From contig DDQK01000039.1 of the NCBI GenBank assembly GCA_002342665.1, forward strand, positions 4,437-68,436: a DNA stretch of 64,000 bases, written 5' to 3'. This document shows positions 52,737 to 62,113 of the stretch, in pieces (position 1 is the first letter of the stretch; the number at the start of each line of letters is the position of its first letter). The DNA is from Prevotella sp. UBA2444. GTDB taxonomy: Bacteria > Bacteroidota > Bacteroidia > Bacteroidales > Bacteroidaceae. Made by a program: the position numbers and the translations under genes. The notes beneath the pieces were generated by a model. The model worked only from the letters and a program-made list of their open reading frames with translations. It was not told the DNA's origin and searched no databases.

Positions 52737-52772
52737 CTTGTTTTGTTAAAGGGGGTTTAGCAAGTACCCCTG
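52737..52772 (-). promoter_or_regulatory. preQ1-I riboswitch
   Basis: RNA sense: GGGG (P1), loop UACUUGCUAAA, CCCC, then the A-rich tail UUUAACAAAACAAG that folds back as a pseudoknot. The tail is nearly identical to that of the known class I preQ1 aptamers (UUAACAAAACAAG). The aptamer ends three bases before the yhhQ ATG, so ligand binding would block ribosome access. The neighbouring genes are a queuosine precursor transporter and queF, which fits. It starts only 8 bases after the stop of the Ca/Na antiporter gene. Confidence 0.88.
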
Positions 52773-52779
52773 TCGGTGT

Positions 52780-53772
52780 TTATAGCAGGTAGAACAGCCA
52801 GGCCATATAAGCAACGAATCCCAGCACGAGGAGCAAGCCTTCCCTGCGGGATACAGTGTATTTCGTATAGCAGAACATCCATAGCAGTCCTATGCTGACG
52901 AGCATCATAGAAAGGTCGATGATGTTGATACCCATAATGCGCAGAGGCAGGATGACAGACGTCAGACCCAGGATGAGCAGGATATTAAACACATTAGAGC
53001 CAATGGCATTGCCGATGGCCAGCCCAGCCTGTCCCTTTTTCGCTGCTACGACGCTGGTAGCCAGTTCCGGTAGCGATGTGCCTCCAGCCACGATGGTCAG
53101 ACCCACCACGCTGGGACGCATGCCGAAACGATAGGCCACGTAGCTGGCTGCATCGACAAAGAGATTACTGCCGAAGATAAGGCATGCCAATCCGACAACT
53201 ATCCACATGACATTGAGCCACTTGTTGGGCTTGACAGGCGCTGTTGGCTCTGCATGAGGGCTATCGTTGGCGATCACTTCGTCGAAACCACCTTTCTTCT
53301 CCACCTCGCTGAAGGTGTAGATCATGAAACCGGCAAAGCCGGCCAAGAGTATCAGACCGTCAGAACGACTGATCTCGTTGCCCCACAAGTGGGGAGAATC
53401 AAGACCGTCGAGACACATGATGAACAACAGCAGCGAGGCTCCTACTGCGAAGGGGATATCCTTCTTGACTGTCGACTTGTTGATGGCTATCGGCGCAACC
53501 AGGGCGGAACATCCCACGATGAGCATCACGTTGAAGATGTTGGAACCCACCACATTACCTACTGCCAGGTCGGAATTTCCCTTCAGTGCCGATACCAGAC
53601 TGACAAACAATTCCGGCGCAGAAGTACCAGCAGCCACAATTGTAAGTCCGATAACAATCTCTGGCACATGCATTCCTCTTGCCAGCGATGAAGCGCCCTC
53701 TGTCAGACGATCTGCCCCCCAGATGACGAGGGCAATGCCTATGATGATATAAAAAATGTTCAGCAAAGTCAT
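52780..53772 (-). CDS. Calcium/sodium antiporter (YrbG family)
   Basis: 330 residues with ten hydrophobic helices in two inverted halves. Each half has the alpha-repeat motif: GLTIVAAGTSAPELFVSLVSA (about 41-61) and GLTIVAGGTSLPELATSVVAA (about 220-240). It exchanges Ca2+ and Na+ at the inner membrane. It is coupled to hslR by an ATGA overlap and precedes the preQ1 riboswitch, so queuosine genes could receive read-through from it. Confidence 0.93.
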   Translation of the reverse strand: MTLLNIFYIIIGIALVIWGADRLTEGASSLARGMHVPEIVIGLTIVAAGTSAPELFVSLVSALKGNSDLAVGNVVGSNIFNVMLIVGCSALVAPIAINKSTVKKDIPFAVGASLLLFIMCLDGLDSPHLWGNEISRSDGLILLAGFAGFMIYTFSEVEKKGGFDEVIANDSPHAEPTAPVKPNKWLNVMWIVVGLACLIFGSNLFVDAASYVAYRFGMRPSVVGLTIVAGGTSLPELATSVVAAKKGQAGLAIGNAIGSNVFNILLILGLTSVILPLRIMGINIIDLSMMLVSIGLLWMFCYTKYTVSRREGLLLVLGFVAYMAWLFYLL

Positions 53773-54155
53773 AAGTCTTCTAAATTTAAGAATGCATCCA
53801 TAGCCCGGCGGTCCTTCTTCGTGGGACGTCCTGTTCCGCGTGCACGGTCTACAAAGCCACTGATGCGATTCATCTCAAGCAGTTCATACTGATCTTGAGG
53901 TGTTACATTATCATATATCTCAGGCAGCAGTTTTGCTCCTACCCGCTGTTCGATGGTTTTAAGGATACGGAAGGAATAGGTGACGGGAGGCTTGCGAACA
54001 GATACCGTCTCGCCCACCTTCACCATGTGAGAGGGCTTGACGTTGACATCGTTGATAGTGACACGTCCGTTCTTACAGGCATCAGCAGCGATGGAGCGCG
54101 TCTTAAAGATGCGCGCAGCCCACAGCCATTTGTCTATTCTCGCCTCGTCAGCCAT
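53769..54155 (-). CDS. hslR: RNA-binding S4-domain protein, Hsp15 family
   Basis: 128 residues. The S4 domain sits at the N-terminus (ARIDKWLWAARIFKTRSIAADACKNGRVTINDVNVKPSHMVKVGE). The C-terminal basic tail ends GRPTKKDRRAMDAF. Hsp15 binds 50S subunits that still carry a blocked nascent chain. It lies 3 bases after pth in the same direction, a link to ribosome rescue. Confidence 0.9.
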   Translation of the reverse strand: MADEARIDKWLWAARIFKTRSIAADACKNGRVTINDVNVKPSHMVKVGETVSVRKPPVTYSFRILKTIEQRVGAKLLPEIYDNVTPQDQYELLEMNRISGFVDRARGTGRPTKKDRRAMDAFLNLEDL

Positions 54156-54158
54156 ATT

Positions 54159-54737
54159 TCAACCTTTTACCTTTCCTTTCTTATTAAACTGATTCATCGT
54201 GATGTCGATACCTGCCAGTACAAAACCCCGTATTATCTCTACAGCTGTGTCGATGGCAGGCTGAAGCGTCTCAAGTTCTTCCTCAGAATAGCGTCCCAGC
54301 ACCCAGTCGACCTGCATGCCACGGGGAAAGTCGTTGCCAATACCCATGCGCAGCCGGGCATAGTCTTGTCCGATGAGCTGCTGGATATGTCCCAGGCCAT
54401 TATGCCCGCCATTAGAGCCGTTGGCTTTCAGGCGGAAAGCTCCCAACGGAAGAGCCACCTCATCGCTGACGACGAGCAGACGACTCTGATCGATGTTCTC
54501 GTGGTTGAGCCAGTACCTGACGGCATTGCCGCTGAGATTCATAAATGTCGAGGGCTTGAGCAGTATTACCTTGCGCCCTTTCAGCGAGGTCTCTGCCACA
54601 AACCCGTAACGACGGTCGTCAAAAGAAGTATTGGACGCCTTTGCAAAAGCGTCCAATACCATGAATCCTGTATTGTGGCGGGTCATCTCGTACTCTGGAC
54701 CGATGTTCCCCAGACCAACAATCAAGTACTTGTCCAT
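54159..54737 (-). CDS. pth: Peptidyl-tRNA hydrolase
   Basis: 192 residues; frees tRNA from dropped-off peptidyl-t[24 protein letters not shown] holds the catalytic His20; [12 protein letters not shown] the Asn; [20 protein letters not shown] the Asp and GSNGGHNGL the substrate loop. Length and motifs are normal. In an rplY-pth-hslR string in one direction. Confidence 0.94.
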   Translation of the reverse strand: MDKYLIVGLGNIGPEYEMTRHNTGFMVLDAFAKASNTSFDDRRYGFVAETSLKGRKVILLKPSTFMNLSGNAVRYWLNHENIDQSRLLVVSDEVALPLGAFRLKANGSNGGHNGLGHIQQLIGQDYARLRMGIGNDFPRGMQVDWVLGRYSEEELETLQPAIDTAVEIIRGFVLAGIDITMNQFNKKGKVKG

Positions 54738-54755
54738 CAGCTCTAACTAACTGTT

Positions 54756-55358
54756 TTAAGCTTCGGCCTCAGCAGCTGCAGCAGCAGAACGAGAAGCACG
54801 CGTAGCCTTGACAGAGCATACGACCACCTCAGGAGAGGTTGCAATCTCGAGACCCTCGAAGCTCAGTGAGCCTACCTTGATGGCCTTACCCAGCTGCAGG
54901 TTGGTCACGTCAATATTCAGCACCTCAGGAATCTGGGGATAAGGAGCTGTCACATTGAGCTTGCGGACAGCCAGACTGAGCTTACCACCATCGCGAACAC
55001 CCTGTGCCAGACCGTTCAGCTTCACAGGGATACCAATAGTGATGGGCTTCGTCTCGTTCACCTCATAGAAGTCGGCATGAATCAGAGCCTCTGTCGTGGG
55101 ATGGAACTGCAGCTCCTTGATGACAGCCTTGCACTGCTTACCATCAATGTCGAGGTTGATCACATAAACCTCAGGCGTGTAGACAGCCTTACGGAGTTCA
55201 GCGAACGAAGCTGCGAAGGCAAAAGCCTCGGGCAGACCATTCTCGCCTCTCTTCTCACCATAGATGTTGCAGGGAACCATACCCTCCTTGCGGAGTTCCT
55301 TTGAAGCCTTCTTTCCTGTAGAGGTGCGCTTCTGACCTTTTACACTAATCTCTTTCAT
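54756..55358 (-). CDS. rplY: 50S ribosomal protein L25 (CTC/TL5 type)
   Basis: 200 residues; binds 5S rRNA. MKEISVKGQKRTSTGKKASKELRKEGMVPCNIYG is the L25 N-terminus, ELQFHPTTEALIHADFYEV the middle and the TL5 domain follows with KLNVTAPYPQIPEVLNIDV. The C-terminus is a short Ala-rich tail. A full promoter (TTTG 55480-55477, 20 bases, TACCTTTG 55456-55449) lies about 90 bases upstream. Confidence 0.95.
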   Translation of the reverse strand: MKEISVKGQKRTSTGKKASKELRKEGMVPCNIYGEKRGENGLPEAFAFAASFAELRKAVYTPEVYVINLDIDGKQCKAVIKELQFHPTTEALIHADFYEVNETKPITIGIPVKLNGLAQGVRDGGKLSLAVRKLNVTAPYPQIPEVLNIDVTNLQLGKAIKVGSLSFEGLEIATSPEVVVCSVKATRASRSAAAAAEAEA

Positions 55359-55448
55359 TTGTGTTACTCTAAAATTAAGTTAATACTCTTTGCTTAATTC
55401 ACCATCACACGATAACTATTTTTCGTTGTGCTTCCGGAAAAAGCGGTG

Positions 55449-55480
55449 CAAAGGTACTCTTTTTTTGTCAATCAGCCAAA
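55449..55480 (-). promoter_or_regulatory. rplY promoter
   Basis: TTTG (55480-55477), 20 bases, TACCTTTG (55456-55449) on the minus strand, leaving a leader of about 85 bases. Confidence 0.8.
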
Positions 55481-55539
55481 TATTTTATAAAAAACATCAA
55501 TATTTCAGCCATTTTCTTGCACCATCAGGGATTTTTATG

Positions 55540-55547
55540 TACTTTTG
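55540..55547 (+). promoter_or_regulatory. -7 element of the nusB operon
   Basis: TACTTTTG followed by CA, 49 bases before the nusB ATG; no clear TTTG at -33. Confidence 0.55.
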
Positions 55548-55596
55548 CATTCGTAAATAGACAAAATCGACAATAACCCACAAAACATCAAGTGAG

Positions 55597-56649
55597 ATGA
55601 TTAACAGAGAGATTATCCGTTCGAAGATCGTTCAGTTAACCTATGCCTATTATCAGAACGGCAGCAAGAACATCGATTCGGCAGAGAAGGAACTATTCTT
55701 CAGTCTGTCAAAGGCTTATGACTTATACAACAACCTGCTGGCACTCATCGTGGCAGTAACGAGAGAAGCCCGTCGCCGTCTGGAGGTGCTTCAGACGCGT
55801 GCAGAGCGCGAAGGCACACCCGCCCCTTCACAGAAGTTCACACTCAACCGTTTTGCCCTTCAGCTGGAGGGCAATAAGATGCTCAATGAGTTCATGGGCA
55901 CACAAAAGCGCACCTGGGACGACCACCCCGAATTCATCGCCACCCTGCTGGGGCACATTGAGAGCAGTGAGATCTACAAGGAATATATGGAGAGCGAGGA
56001 CGACAACTACGATACCGATCGCGAACTGTGGCGCAAGATATACCGCACGCTCATCCAAAAGAATGACGACCTGGACATCCTGCTCGAGGAAAGCAGTCTC
56101 TATTGGAATGACGACAAGGAAATCGTGGACACTTTCGTACTGAAGACCTTCAACCGCTTCAAGGAGACTAACGGCAACAAACAGGAACTGCTGCCCGAAT
56201 GGGACAGCGACGAGGAAAAAGACTTCGCCCGCAAACTGTTCCGCGCTGCCATCCTCAATGCCGACGAGTATCAGCACTTCATGAGTGAGGCCTCGCGCAA
56301 CTGGGATTTCTCGCGTCTGGCCTATATGGACATCGTCATCATGCAGATTGCCATCGCAGAGATGATGACCTTCCCCAATATTCCCGTCAGCGTGACCATC
56401 AACGAATACGTCGAACTGGCCAAGCTCTATTCCACCCGCAAGAGCGGAGGCTATATCAACGGCATGCTCGACGCCATCGCACGCCATCTGATCGATACCA
56501 GACGTCTGGCAAAATTCATGGAGCCCAAGGCACAGAAGGCTTCCAAGAGCGCACATCCGGATGAGGAGCCAGAACCCGCCAAAGTTGCAGTGCGCGTCAC
56601 GCCCCGCAAGCGTATCACCAAGAGTGACGCGCCTAAGACAGAAGAATAA
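55597..56649 (+). CDS. nusB: Transcription antitermination factor NusB (long form)
   Basis: 350 residues. The NusB fold occupies the second half (about 190-300): DEEKDFARKLFRAAILNADEYQHFM, LAYMDIVIMQIAIAEMMTFPNIPVSVTINEYVELAKLYSTRKSGGYINGMLDAI. The first half is an extra helical domain found in Bacteroidota NusB, and the last 45 residues are a charged, probably disordered tail. It binds boxA RNA with S10 in rRNA antitermination. Heads the operon nusB-yajC-ybbR-coaE. Confidence 0.92.
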   Translation: MINREIIRSKIVQLTYAYYQNGSKNIDSAEKELFFSLSKAYDLYNNLLALIVAVTREARRRLEVLQTRAEREGTPAPSQKFTLNRFALQLEGNKMLNEFMGTQKRTWDDHPEFIATLLGHIESSEIYKEYMESEDDNYDTDRELWRKIYRTLIQKNDDLDILLEESSLYWNDDKEIVDTFVLKTFNRFKETNGNKQELLPEWDSDEEKDFARKLFRAAILNADEYQHFMSEASRNWDFSRLAYMDIVIMQIAIAEMMTFPNIPVSVTINEYVELAKLYSTRKSGGYINGMLDAIARHLIDTRRLAKFMEPKAQKASKSAHPDEEPEPAKVAVRVTPRKRITKSDAPKTEE

Positions 56650-56682
56650 CATCAAACTAAACATTATTAATAAATATAAGGT

Positions 56683-57000
56683 ATGACAAGTATTATATTA
56701 GCAGCACAGGCTGCACAAGGCAGTGGTATGAGCATGATTCTGATGATGGTGGCCATCTTCGCCATCATGTATTTCTTCATGATCAAACCTCAGCAGAAGA
56801 AACAGAAAGCCATCCAGAAGTTCCAGAACGAACTGCAGGAGGGAGCCCAAGTGGTGACCAGCGGAGGCATCTACGGTACAGTGAAGAGCATCGACCTGAC
56901 CAAGAACACCGTGGAGCTGAAGATTGCCCGCGATGTCGTTATCACGGTCGACAAGAGCTGTATCTTCCAGGACATGGCCAACACTCCTCTGCAGAAATAG
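56683..57000 (+). CDS. yajC: Preprotein translocase subunit YajC
   Basis: 105 residues: one transmembrane helix (MILMMVAIFAIMYFFMI, about 18-34) followed by KPQQKKQKAIQKFQNELQEGAQVVTSGGIYGTV, the YajC signature. It associates with SecDF in the inner membrane. Between nusB and ybbR, in the usual Bacteroidota order. Confidence 0.93.
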   Translation: MTSIILAAQAAQGSGMSMILMMVAIFAIMYFFMIKPQQKKQKAIQKFQNELQEGAQVVTSGGIYGTVKSIDLTKNTVELKIARDVVITVDKSCIFQDMANTPLQK

Positions 57001-57012
57001 TAAGTCCACCAT

Positions 57013-58002
57013 ATGGAGGATACGAGGAACCTGTGGAGCATAGTCAGAGATTTCCTGACGCGCAGAACGTATAGGGAATTTCTGATTTTCTTGTTCTTTC
57101 TCGCATTGTCAGGCATCTTCTGGCTGTTCCTGACACTCAACGAGACCTACGAACGAGACTTCGACATTCCCGTAACCATCACCAACGTGCCCAAGAACGT
57201 GATGCTCACTTCAGAGGAGACAGACTCCGTGAGGATGACCATCCGCGACAAGGGTTTCACACTGGTGACCTATATCTGGGGAAACGCACTGCCTCATCTG
57301 GAGGTAAACTACATGAACTATAGCCACAACAATGGCATCTGTTCAGTCCCTGCTTCTGATTTGCAGAAACTAGCACGCCAGCAACTGGCCAGCGGCTCCA
57401 GAATTACAATTGTCAAGACTGAGAAGCTGGACTTCTACTACAACTATGGCGACAAGAAGCGTGTACCCGTCAGATGGAGCGGCAGGGTTCTTCCTGAGCA
57501 GCTTTTCTTCATCTCACAGGTGCAGTACTGGCCTGACAGCGTGACCGTCTATGCCTCCAAGGAGAAACTTGACAGCATCAACGTTGTCTATACCGAGCAG
57601 CTGAACTACGCCAACTTCCGCGATACACTGATGGTGGAATGCCGTCTGGCCAAGCATAAGGGCGTGAAGACAGTGCCCGAGGAGGTGAAAGTAGGCTTCT
57701 ACACCGATGTCCTTACTGAGGAGAGCATCGAGGGCATTGCCGTCAAGGGCATCAACATGCCGAAAGGCAAGTTCCTGCGTACGTTTCCTGCCAAGGTGAA
57801 GGTCAGCTTTGTCACAGGAGCCAGTGTGTTCCGTTCCCTGCGCGCAGAAGATTTCGAAGTGGTAGCCGACTATAACGATCTGAAGAACAGCCTGTCGGAT
57901 AAGTGCCGCATCTACCTGAAGAGTTCTCCTCAGGGCATCTCACGAGTCAGGCTATCCACCACACAAGTCGACTACCTCATCGAAGAACATACTGTAGAAT
58001 GA
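57013..58002 (+). CDS. YbbR-domain protein
   Basis: 329 residues. One N-terminal helix (FLIFLFFLALSGIFWLFLTL, about 23-42), then extracytoplasmic YbbR-like repeats with the pattern DIPVTITNVPKNVML and VPVRWSGRVLPEQLFFIS. YbbR (CdaR) proteins regulate cyclic-di-AMP synthase CdaA in Firmicutes; here no cdaA is adjacent and the role is unproven. The stop TGA overlaps the ATG of coaE. Confidence 0.83.
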   Translation: MEDTRNLWSIVRDFLTRRTYREFLIFLFFLALSGIFWLFLTLNETYERDFDIPVTITNVPKNVMLTSEETDSVRMTIRDKGFTLVTYIWGNALPHLEVNYMNYSHNNGICSVPASDLQKLARQQLASGSRITIVKTEKLDFYYNYGDKKRVPVRWSGRVLPEQLFFISQVQYWPDSVTVYASKEKLDSINVVYTEQLNYANFRDTLMVECRLAKHKGVKTVPEEVKVGFYTDVLTEESIEGIAVKGINMPKGKFLRTFPAKVKVSFVTGASVFRSLRAEDFEVVADYNDLKNSLSDKCRIYLKSSPQGISRVRLSTTQVDYLIEEHTVE

Positions 58003-58979
58003 AGATTGGCATCACCGGCGGCATAGGAAGCGGTAAGAGTTACGTGTGCAGACGACTGGAAACCAGAGGGATCAGCGTCTACGATTGTGACTCGGCTGCC
58101 AAACGGCTTATTCTGACTTCGCCAGAGATACGCAAAGGACTGACGGCACTCATCGGACCGGAAGTCTATCTCTCTGATGGCAAGCTCAACAAGAAGGCCG
58201 TAACTCAGTTCCTGCTCTCCTCCGAGGACAATGCCAAAGCTATCGACGCCATCGTCCACCCCGCCGTGTTCAGGGGTTTTGAACAGAGTGGACTGCAATG
58301 GATGGAGAGTGCCATCCTCTTCGAGTCAGGTGCCTACAAGCTCGTAGACAGGTCTGTCGTCGTGAGCTGTCCTGACGAGATACGCATCGAACGGGTGATG
58401 CAGCGCGACGGTATTTCCCGTGAAAAGGTACTCGAATGGATGAATCGCCAACTGCCACAGGAAGAGGTGCGCAGACGTGCAGACTTCGAAATTATCAACG
58501 ACGGCATAGCCGATATTGACAAACAATTAAACAAAATATTAAGAAATATGCAACAGACAATTTTAGCCATCGCCGGAAAGCCCGGCCTTTACAAACTCGT
58601 TTCCAGAGGTAAGAACAACCTGATTGTTGAGACCCTCGATGCCCAGCATCGCCGCGTGCCAGCATTCGCTACCGACAGGATTACCTCCCTTGGCGACATC
58701 GCCATGTTCACCGAGACAGACGACGTACCCCTGATGGACGTTCTCGACAACCTGAAGAAGCTCGAGGAAGGCAAGAAAGCCTCCATCAACGAGAAGAAAG
58801 CTTCGCCCGACGAGCTCAAAGCTTACTTCACCAAGGTGCTACCTGAATGGGACCGCGAGCGTGTACACACCAGCGACATCAAGAAACTGATATCGTGGTA
58901 CAACATCCTTGTGGACAACGGCATTACCGACTTCAAGGAAACAGAAAAGGAAGAAACAACAGAAAAGGCTTCGGAATAA
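57999..58979 (+). CDS. coaE: Dephospho-CoA kinase fused to a DUF5606-like domain
   Basis: 326 residues in one frame. Residues 1-183 are CoaE: P-loop GITGGIGSGKSYVCRRL, VYDCDSAAK, VHPAVF, ILFESGAYKLVD and RIERVMQRDGISREKVLEWMNRQ. It phosphorylates dephospho-CoA in the last step of CoA synthesis. Residues 184-326 start MQQTILAIAGKPGLYKLVSRG and match the small DUF5606 proteins that in related genomes follow coaE as a separate gene. The joint reads AACAAAATATTAAGAAATATG: one A fewer in the AAAA run would give a TAA stop just before the second ATG (58548). It may be a real fusion, an indel, or a bicistron. Confidence 0.85.
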   Translation: MKIGITGGIGSGKSYVCRRLETRGISVYDCDSAAKRLILTSPEIRKGLTALIGPEVYLSDGKLNKKAVTQFLLSSEDNAKAIDAIVHPAVFRGFEQSGLQWMESAILFESGAYKLVDRSVVVSCPDEIRIERVMQRDGISREKVLEWMNRQLPQEEVRRRADFEIINDGIADIDKQLNKILRNMQQTILAIAGKPGLYKLVSRGKNNLIVETLDAQHRRVPAFATDRITSLGDIAMFTETDDVPLMDVLDNLKKLEEGKKASINEKKASPDELKAYFTKVLPEWDRERVHTSDIKKLISWYNILVDNGITDFKETEKEETTEKASE

Positions 58980-58996
58980 TTCCGAAGCCTTTTTCT

Positions 58997-61951
58997 TTAG
59001 AACCTGCGGCCTCCTCCGAAGCCACCGCCTCCGCCAAATCCTCCACGGCCGCCGCCAAAGCCGCCACGACCGCCGCGTCCACCGGGACCTCTCTGGCCCC
59101 GACCTCCGCCGAACATGCCGCCACCACCTCCAAAGAGGTTCAGACGGTAGATGACATGGAGCATGGCGTAGCTGGTGATGGCATTATACTCGGTATCACT
59201 GCGCTGCATGGCCGTCAGCGTACGGCTCACGGTAGACTGCTGGCGCAGAATATCGTAGAGCTGGAGCGACACCGTGAGGGACTTGCCTGTCAGGAAGCTC
59301 TGAGCTATCTGTGCATTCCAAATGAGTTCATTGGTATTCATCGACGCATCGCTGTAGCCACGACGACTCTGCATGTTGAGGTTGGTGGTAAGCGACGTAC
59401 CCCAAGGTGCCGTCACACCAATCATACCGCCATAGCTGAACTGCCAGGTGTCGAGGTTGATGTTCTCCTGCAGGTCGTTGCGCGAACGGTTGTAGTTCAC
59501 CGAACCGTTGAGTTCCACCTCGAGCCACTCGTTACGGTAGCTGGCGGCCAGTCGCTCGCTGATGCCCAGCGTGTTGGTGGCACTCTTCTGTGAATCACTC
59601 TGACTGTTGACGCTGACGTATCCCACGCGGTGGTTGTAGTTCAGGTTGGTGAAGGTGTTGATGTTGAAGAAGGCAGCCGAGTCGACGGCGGTGTTAAACA
59701 TAAATCCGAGGTTGCCGTTCCAGTTGCCGTTGATGTTCTCAGGACGGGTAATGGTTCCACCAATCTCCTGAACGTAGGTAGTCTTGTTCGACACCGAATT
59801 GTTGGTCATCGAGAAATTAACGAACGTCATCACGGCGCGCTGGTGTTTCTGGAAATAATCGTTATAGAAGAGGTTGAAGTTCTGGGTGAACGAGGGCTTC
59901 AGACCGGGGTTACCTCGTGTGATACGGAGCGGATCGCTGTCGTCGACGATGTCAAGCAGGTCGCTCATCGACGGCTGCTGAGTACGTCCTCGATAGGTGA
60001 AGCGCAACTGGCCTGTCTGCGACTTCTTCCAGCGGAAATCGAGCGTCGGAGTGAAGTTGGTCACGGTGCGGGTTGTGTCAGCATGTACACCCTGATAGTC
60101 CTGCACGAAGTGCGACTTCTGCGGCAGCACCTGGAATCCGATGTTGAAATTGTACGACTTGCGCACGATGCGAAGCATCACCTCGGCTGTATGATTGTCG
60201 TTCTTATACTCTGAGAGTCGGCTCAGGTTGGTGTCCTCGTAGGTGTCGAGGGGGTTGCGCAACTGTCCGAGATAAGCATCCCAGTTGCGGTAGAGGGGAG
60301 TGATGCCGTAGTAGTCTACGCCAGTGAGGCTGTAGGTCTTACGGTCACTCTTGGTGTAACTGTGCTGGTAAGTGTAGCTGAACTGCAGGTACACCTGTCG
60401 TGCGATGGGCTCGCTGTAGGTGATGCGAGCGCTGGCACTCCAGTTGTTCTGCGGGGTCAGACTGTAGCGGTTGGTTTGATAGGTGGAGTCGCCGTCGCCT
60501 GTATAGTTCATCACATGGAAGAGCTCGGAGTAGTTGTTCGAGATGTTCTTGCTGGTTCCTTTTCCCCAAGAGCCGTTCAGTTGTACGGTGATATTGCGCC
60601 CAGAGTTGTTCAGTCGGCGATTGAACTGCAGCATGCCGCTCAGGCTCTTCGAGTCGCTGTAGCTGATACCGTTCTGGTCACTGAAGTTCTTGACGATGCC
60701 GTATTTGTTGGCCAATTCCTCAACGGCTCTGAGGGGATCGTCGCTATAGTCGTATGGATTCTTGTCGAAGGTGGCGTTCTGACTGATGCTTTCCCCGTCG
60801 TTGCTGTTGTAGTTAAAACGCGGCCGGAACATGATGTTGGTCATCGAGTCAGGCTGCCACTCCAGTCGCATCTGTCCGTTCCACTGGTTCGAGCGCGAGT
60901 AGTTCTGGTTCATACTATTGCCGAACGATGAGGTGGTGCCGCTATAGAAACTCTCTGATGACGACTTCGAGTAGGTGTCGCCGTCGGTGTGGTTCCAGCG
61001 GATGCTACCGTCGAGCTTCAGTTTGTCCTTCTTCTCATAGTTGATGTTCAGACCCGTCATCTTCATGGCGTTCAGGCCCTGTCGACCTCCTCCCCAACGG
61101 CCTCCTCCGCCACCACCGGGGAATCCCATGTCGTTGGTGTTGTTGGCATTGGTCATGAGAAACATCTTCAGGTCATCCTTCATCACCCCACCGAACACGC
61201 GGCCTGCATAGCGATGCTCCGTACCTGCTGCCAGGTCGGCATTCACCATCACACCCCTGTTCATGCCTGGTTTGATACCAAAGTCGAGCACAGTCTCCTC
61301 CTCACCGTCCTGAATGCCTGAGACGCGTGCCAGGTCGCTCTGCTGGTCGTAGGCCTTGATACGGTCTATGATGTTGGTGGGCAGGTTCTTGATGGCGGTC
61401 TTGGTATCGCCCGTCATAAATTCCTTACCATCGACAAGGATCTTCTTCACCTCCTTGCCGTTGATCTTGATGGTACCGTCGTCGCTCACCTCAGCACCAG
61501 GCAGGCGCTTCACGAGTTCCTCCACAACAGAGCCCTCAGGGGTACGGAAGGCGTTGGCATTATAGACAAAGGTGTCGGCCTTCAGCGTCACCTTCGATGC
61601 GTGAGCCGTCACGGTGGCACCCTTCAGCATGATAGCATCCGGGGCCAGCGAGATGGTTCCTGCCGAGAAATTCTTGTCGTCGGCTATCTTAATAATTTTT
61701 GTGTACGTCTTGAATCCCACGTAGGTAACCTGCAGGGTATAGCTGCCATTCTGAGGAGCTTTGATAGAAAAGGCACCATCAGTGTTCGTCACGGCATTGG
61801 CCACGACTTTCTGCCCACTCATCAAGGCTGCCGTTGCCTGAATCACTGCTTCCTTGGTATCCTGTTCTATCACTTTTCCTGTTACTGTACGCTGGGCTAA
61901 GGTAACGATAGTTGAAATACTGAAAACTACTAAAAAGATTAATCGTCTCAT
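58997..61951 (-). CDS. TonB-receptor-like outer-membrane beta-barrel protein with Gly/Arg-rich tail
   Basis: 984 residues. Signal peptide (MRRLIFLVVFSISTIVTLAQ), a carboxypeptidase-regulatory-like domain (about 20-105: RTVTGKVIEQDTKEAVIQATA), a plug-like part (GSVVEELVKRLPGAEVSDDGTIKINGKEVKKILVDGKEF), then a long barrel. No TonB box is obvious. After the last strands (SYAMLHVIYRLNLF) comes a tail of about 45 Gly/Arg/Phe residues that still ends in Phe, the residue needed for barrel assembly. A second glycine-rich loop (GFPGGGGGGRWGGGRQG) lies near residue 290. Substrate unknown. ATG 61975 is an alternative start. Confidence 0.82.
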   Translation of the reverse strand: MRRLIFLVVFSISTIVTLAQRTVTGKVIEQDTKEAVIQATAALMSGQKVVANAVTNTDGAFSIKAPQNGSYTLQVTYVGFKTYTKIIKIADDKNFSAGTISLAPDAIMLKGATVTAHASKVTLKADTFVYNANAFRTPEGSVVEELVKRLPGAEVSDDGTIKINGKEVKKILVDGKEFMTGDTKTAIKNLPTNIIDRIKAYDQQSDLARVSGIQDGEEETVLDFGIKPGMNRGVMVNADLAAGTEHRYAGRVFGGVMKDDLKMFLMTNANNTNDMGFPGGGGGGRWGGGRQGLNAMKMTGLNINYEKKDKLKLDGSIRWNHTDGDTYSKSSSESFYSGTTSSFGNSMNQNYSRSNQWNGQMRLEWQPDSMTNIMFRPRFNYNSNDGESISQNATFDKNPYDYSDDPLRAVEELANKYGIVKNFSDQNGISYSDSKSLSGMLQFNRRLNNSGRNITVQLNGSWGKGTSKNISNNYSELFHVMNYTGDGDSTYQTNRYSLTPQNNWSASARITYSEPIARQVYLQFSYTYQHSYTKSDRKTYSLTGVDYYGITPLYRNWDAYLGQLRNPLDTYEDTNLSRLSEYKNDNHTAEVMLRIVRKSYNFNIGFQVLPQKSHFVQDYQGVHADTTRTVTNFTPTLDFRWKKSQTGQLRFTYRGRTQQPSMSDLLDIVDDSDPLRITRGNPGLKPSFTQNFNLFYNDYFQKHQRAVMTFVNFSMTNNSVSNKTTYVQEIGGTITRPENINGNWNGNLGFMFNTAVDSAAFFNINTFTNLNYNHRVGYVSVNSQSDSQKSATNTLGISERLAASYRNEWLEVELNGSVNYNRSRNDLQENINLDTWQFSYGGMIGVTAPWGTSLTTNLNMQSRRGYSDASMNTNELIWNAQIAQSFLTGKSLTVSLQLYDILRQQSTVSRTLTAMQRSDTEYNAITSYAMLHVIYRLNLFGGGGGMFGGGRGQRGPGGRGGRGGFGGGRGGFGGGGGFGGGRRF

Positions 61952-62078
61952 CACACTTATTTTAAACTTACGCATTTTTGACGCTTACATTTTGCAAAAG
62001 TTTAATCGCCGAAATGCAAAAAAAGGGTAAAATCTACAATTATTTTACATTTTAGTGTGCGAAATCGAAAAAAAATAG

Positions 62079-62086
62079 TAATTTTG
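62079..62086 (+). promoter_or_regulatory. -7 element of aroB
   Basis: TAATTTTG followed by CA, 27 bases before the ATG at 62114. Confidence 0.6.
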
Positions 62087-62113
62087 CACACGATAACCCA
62101 ACCATTAGAAGAA

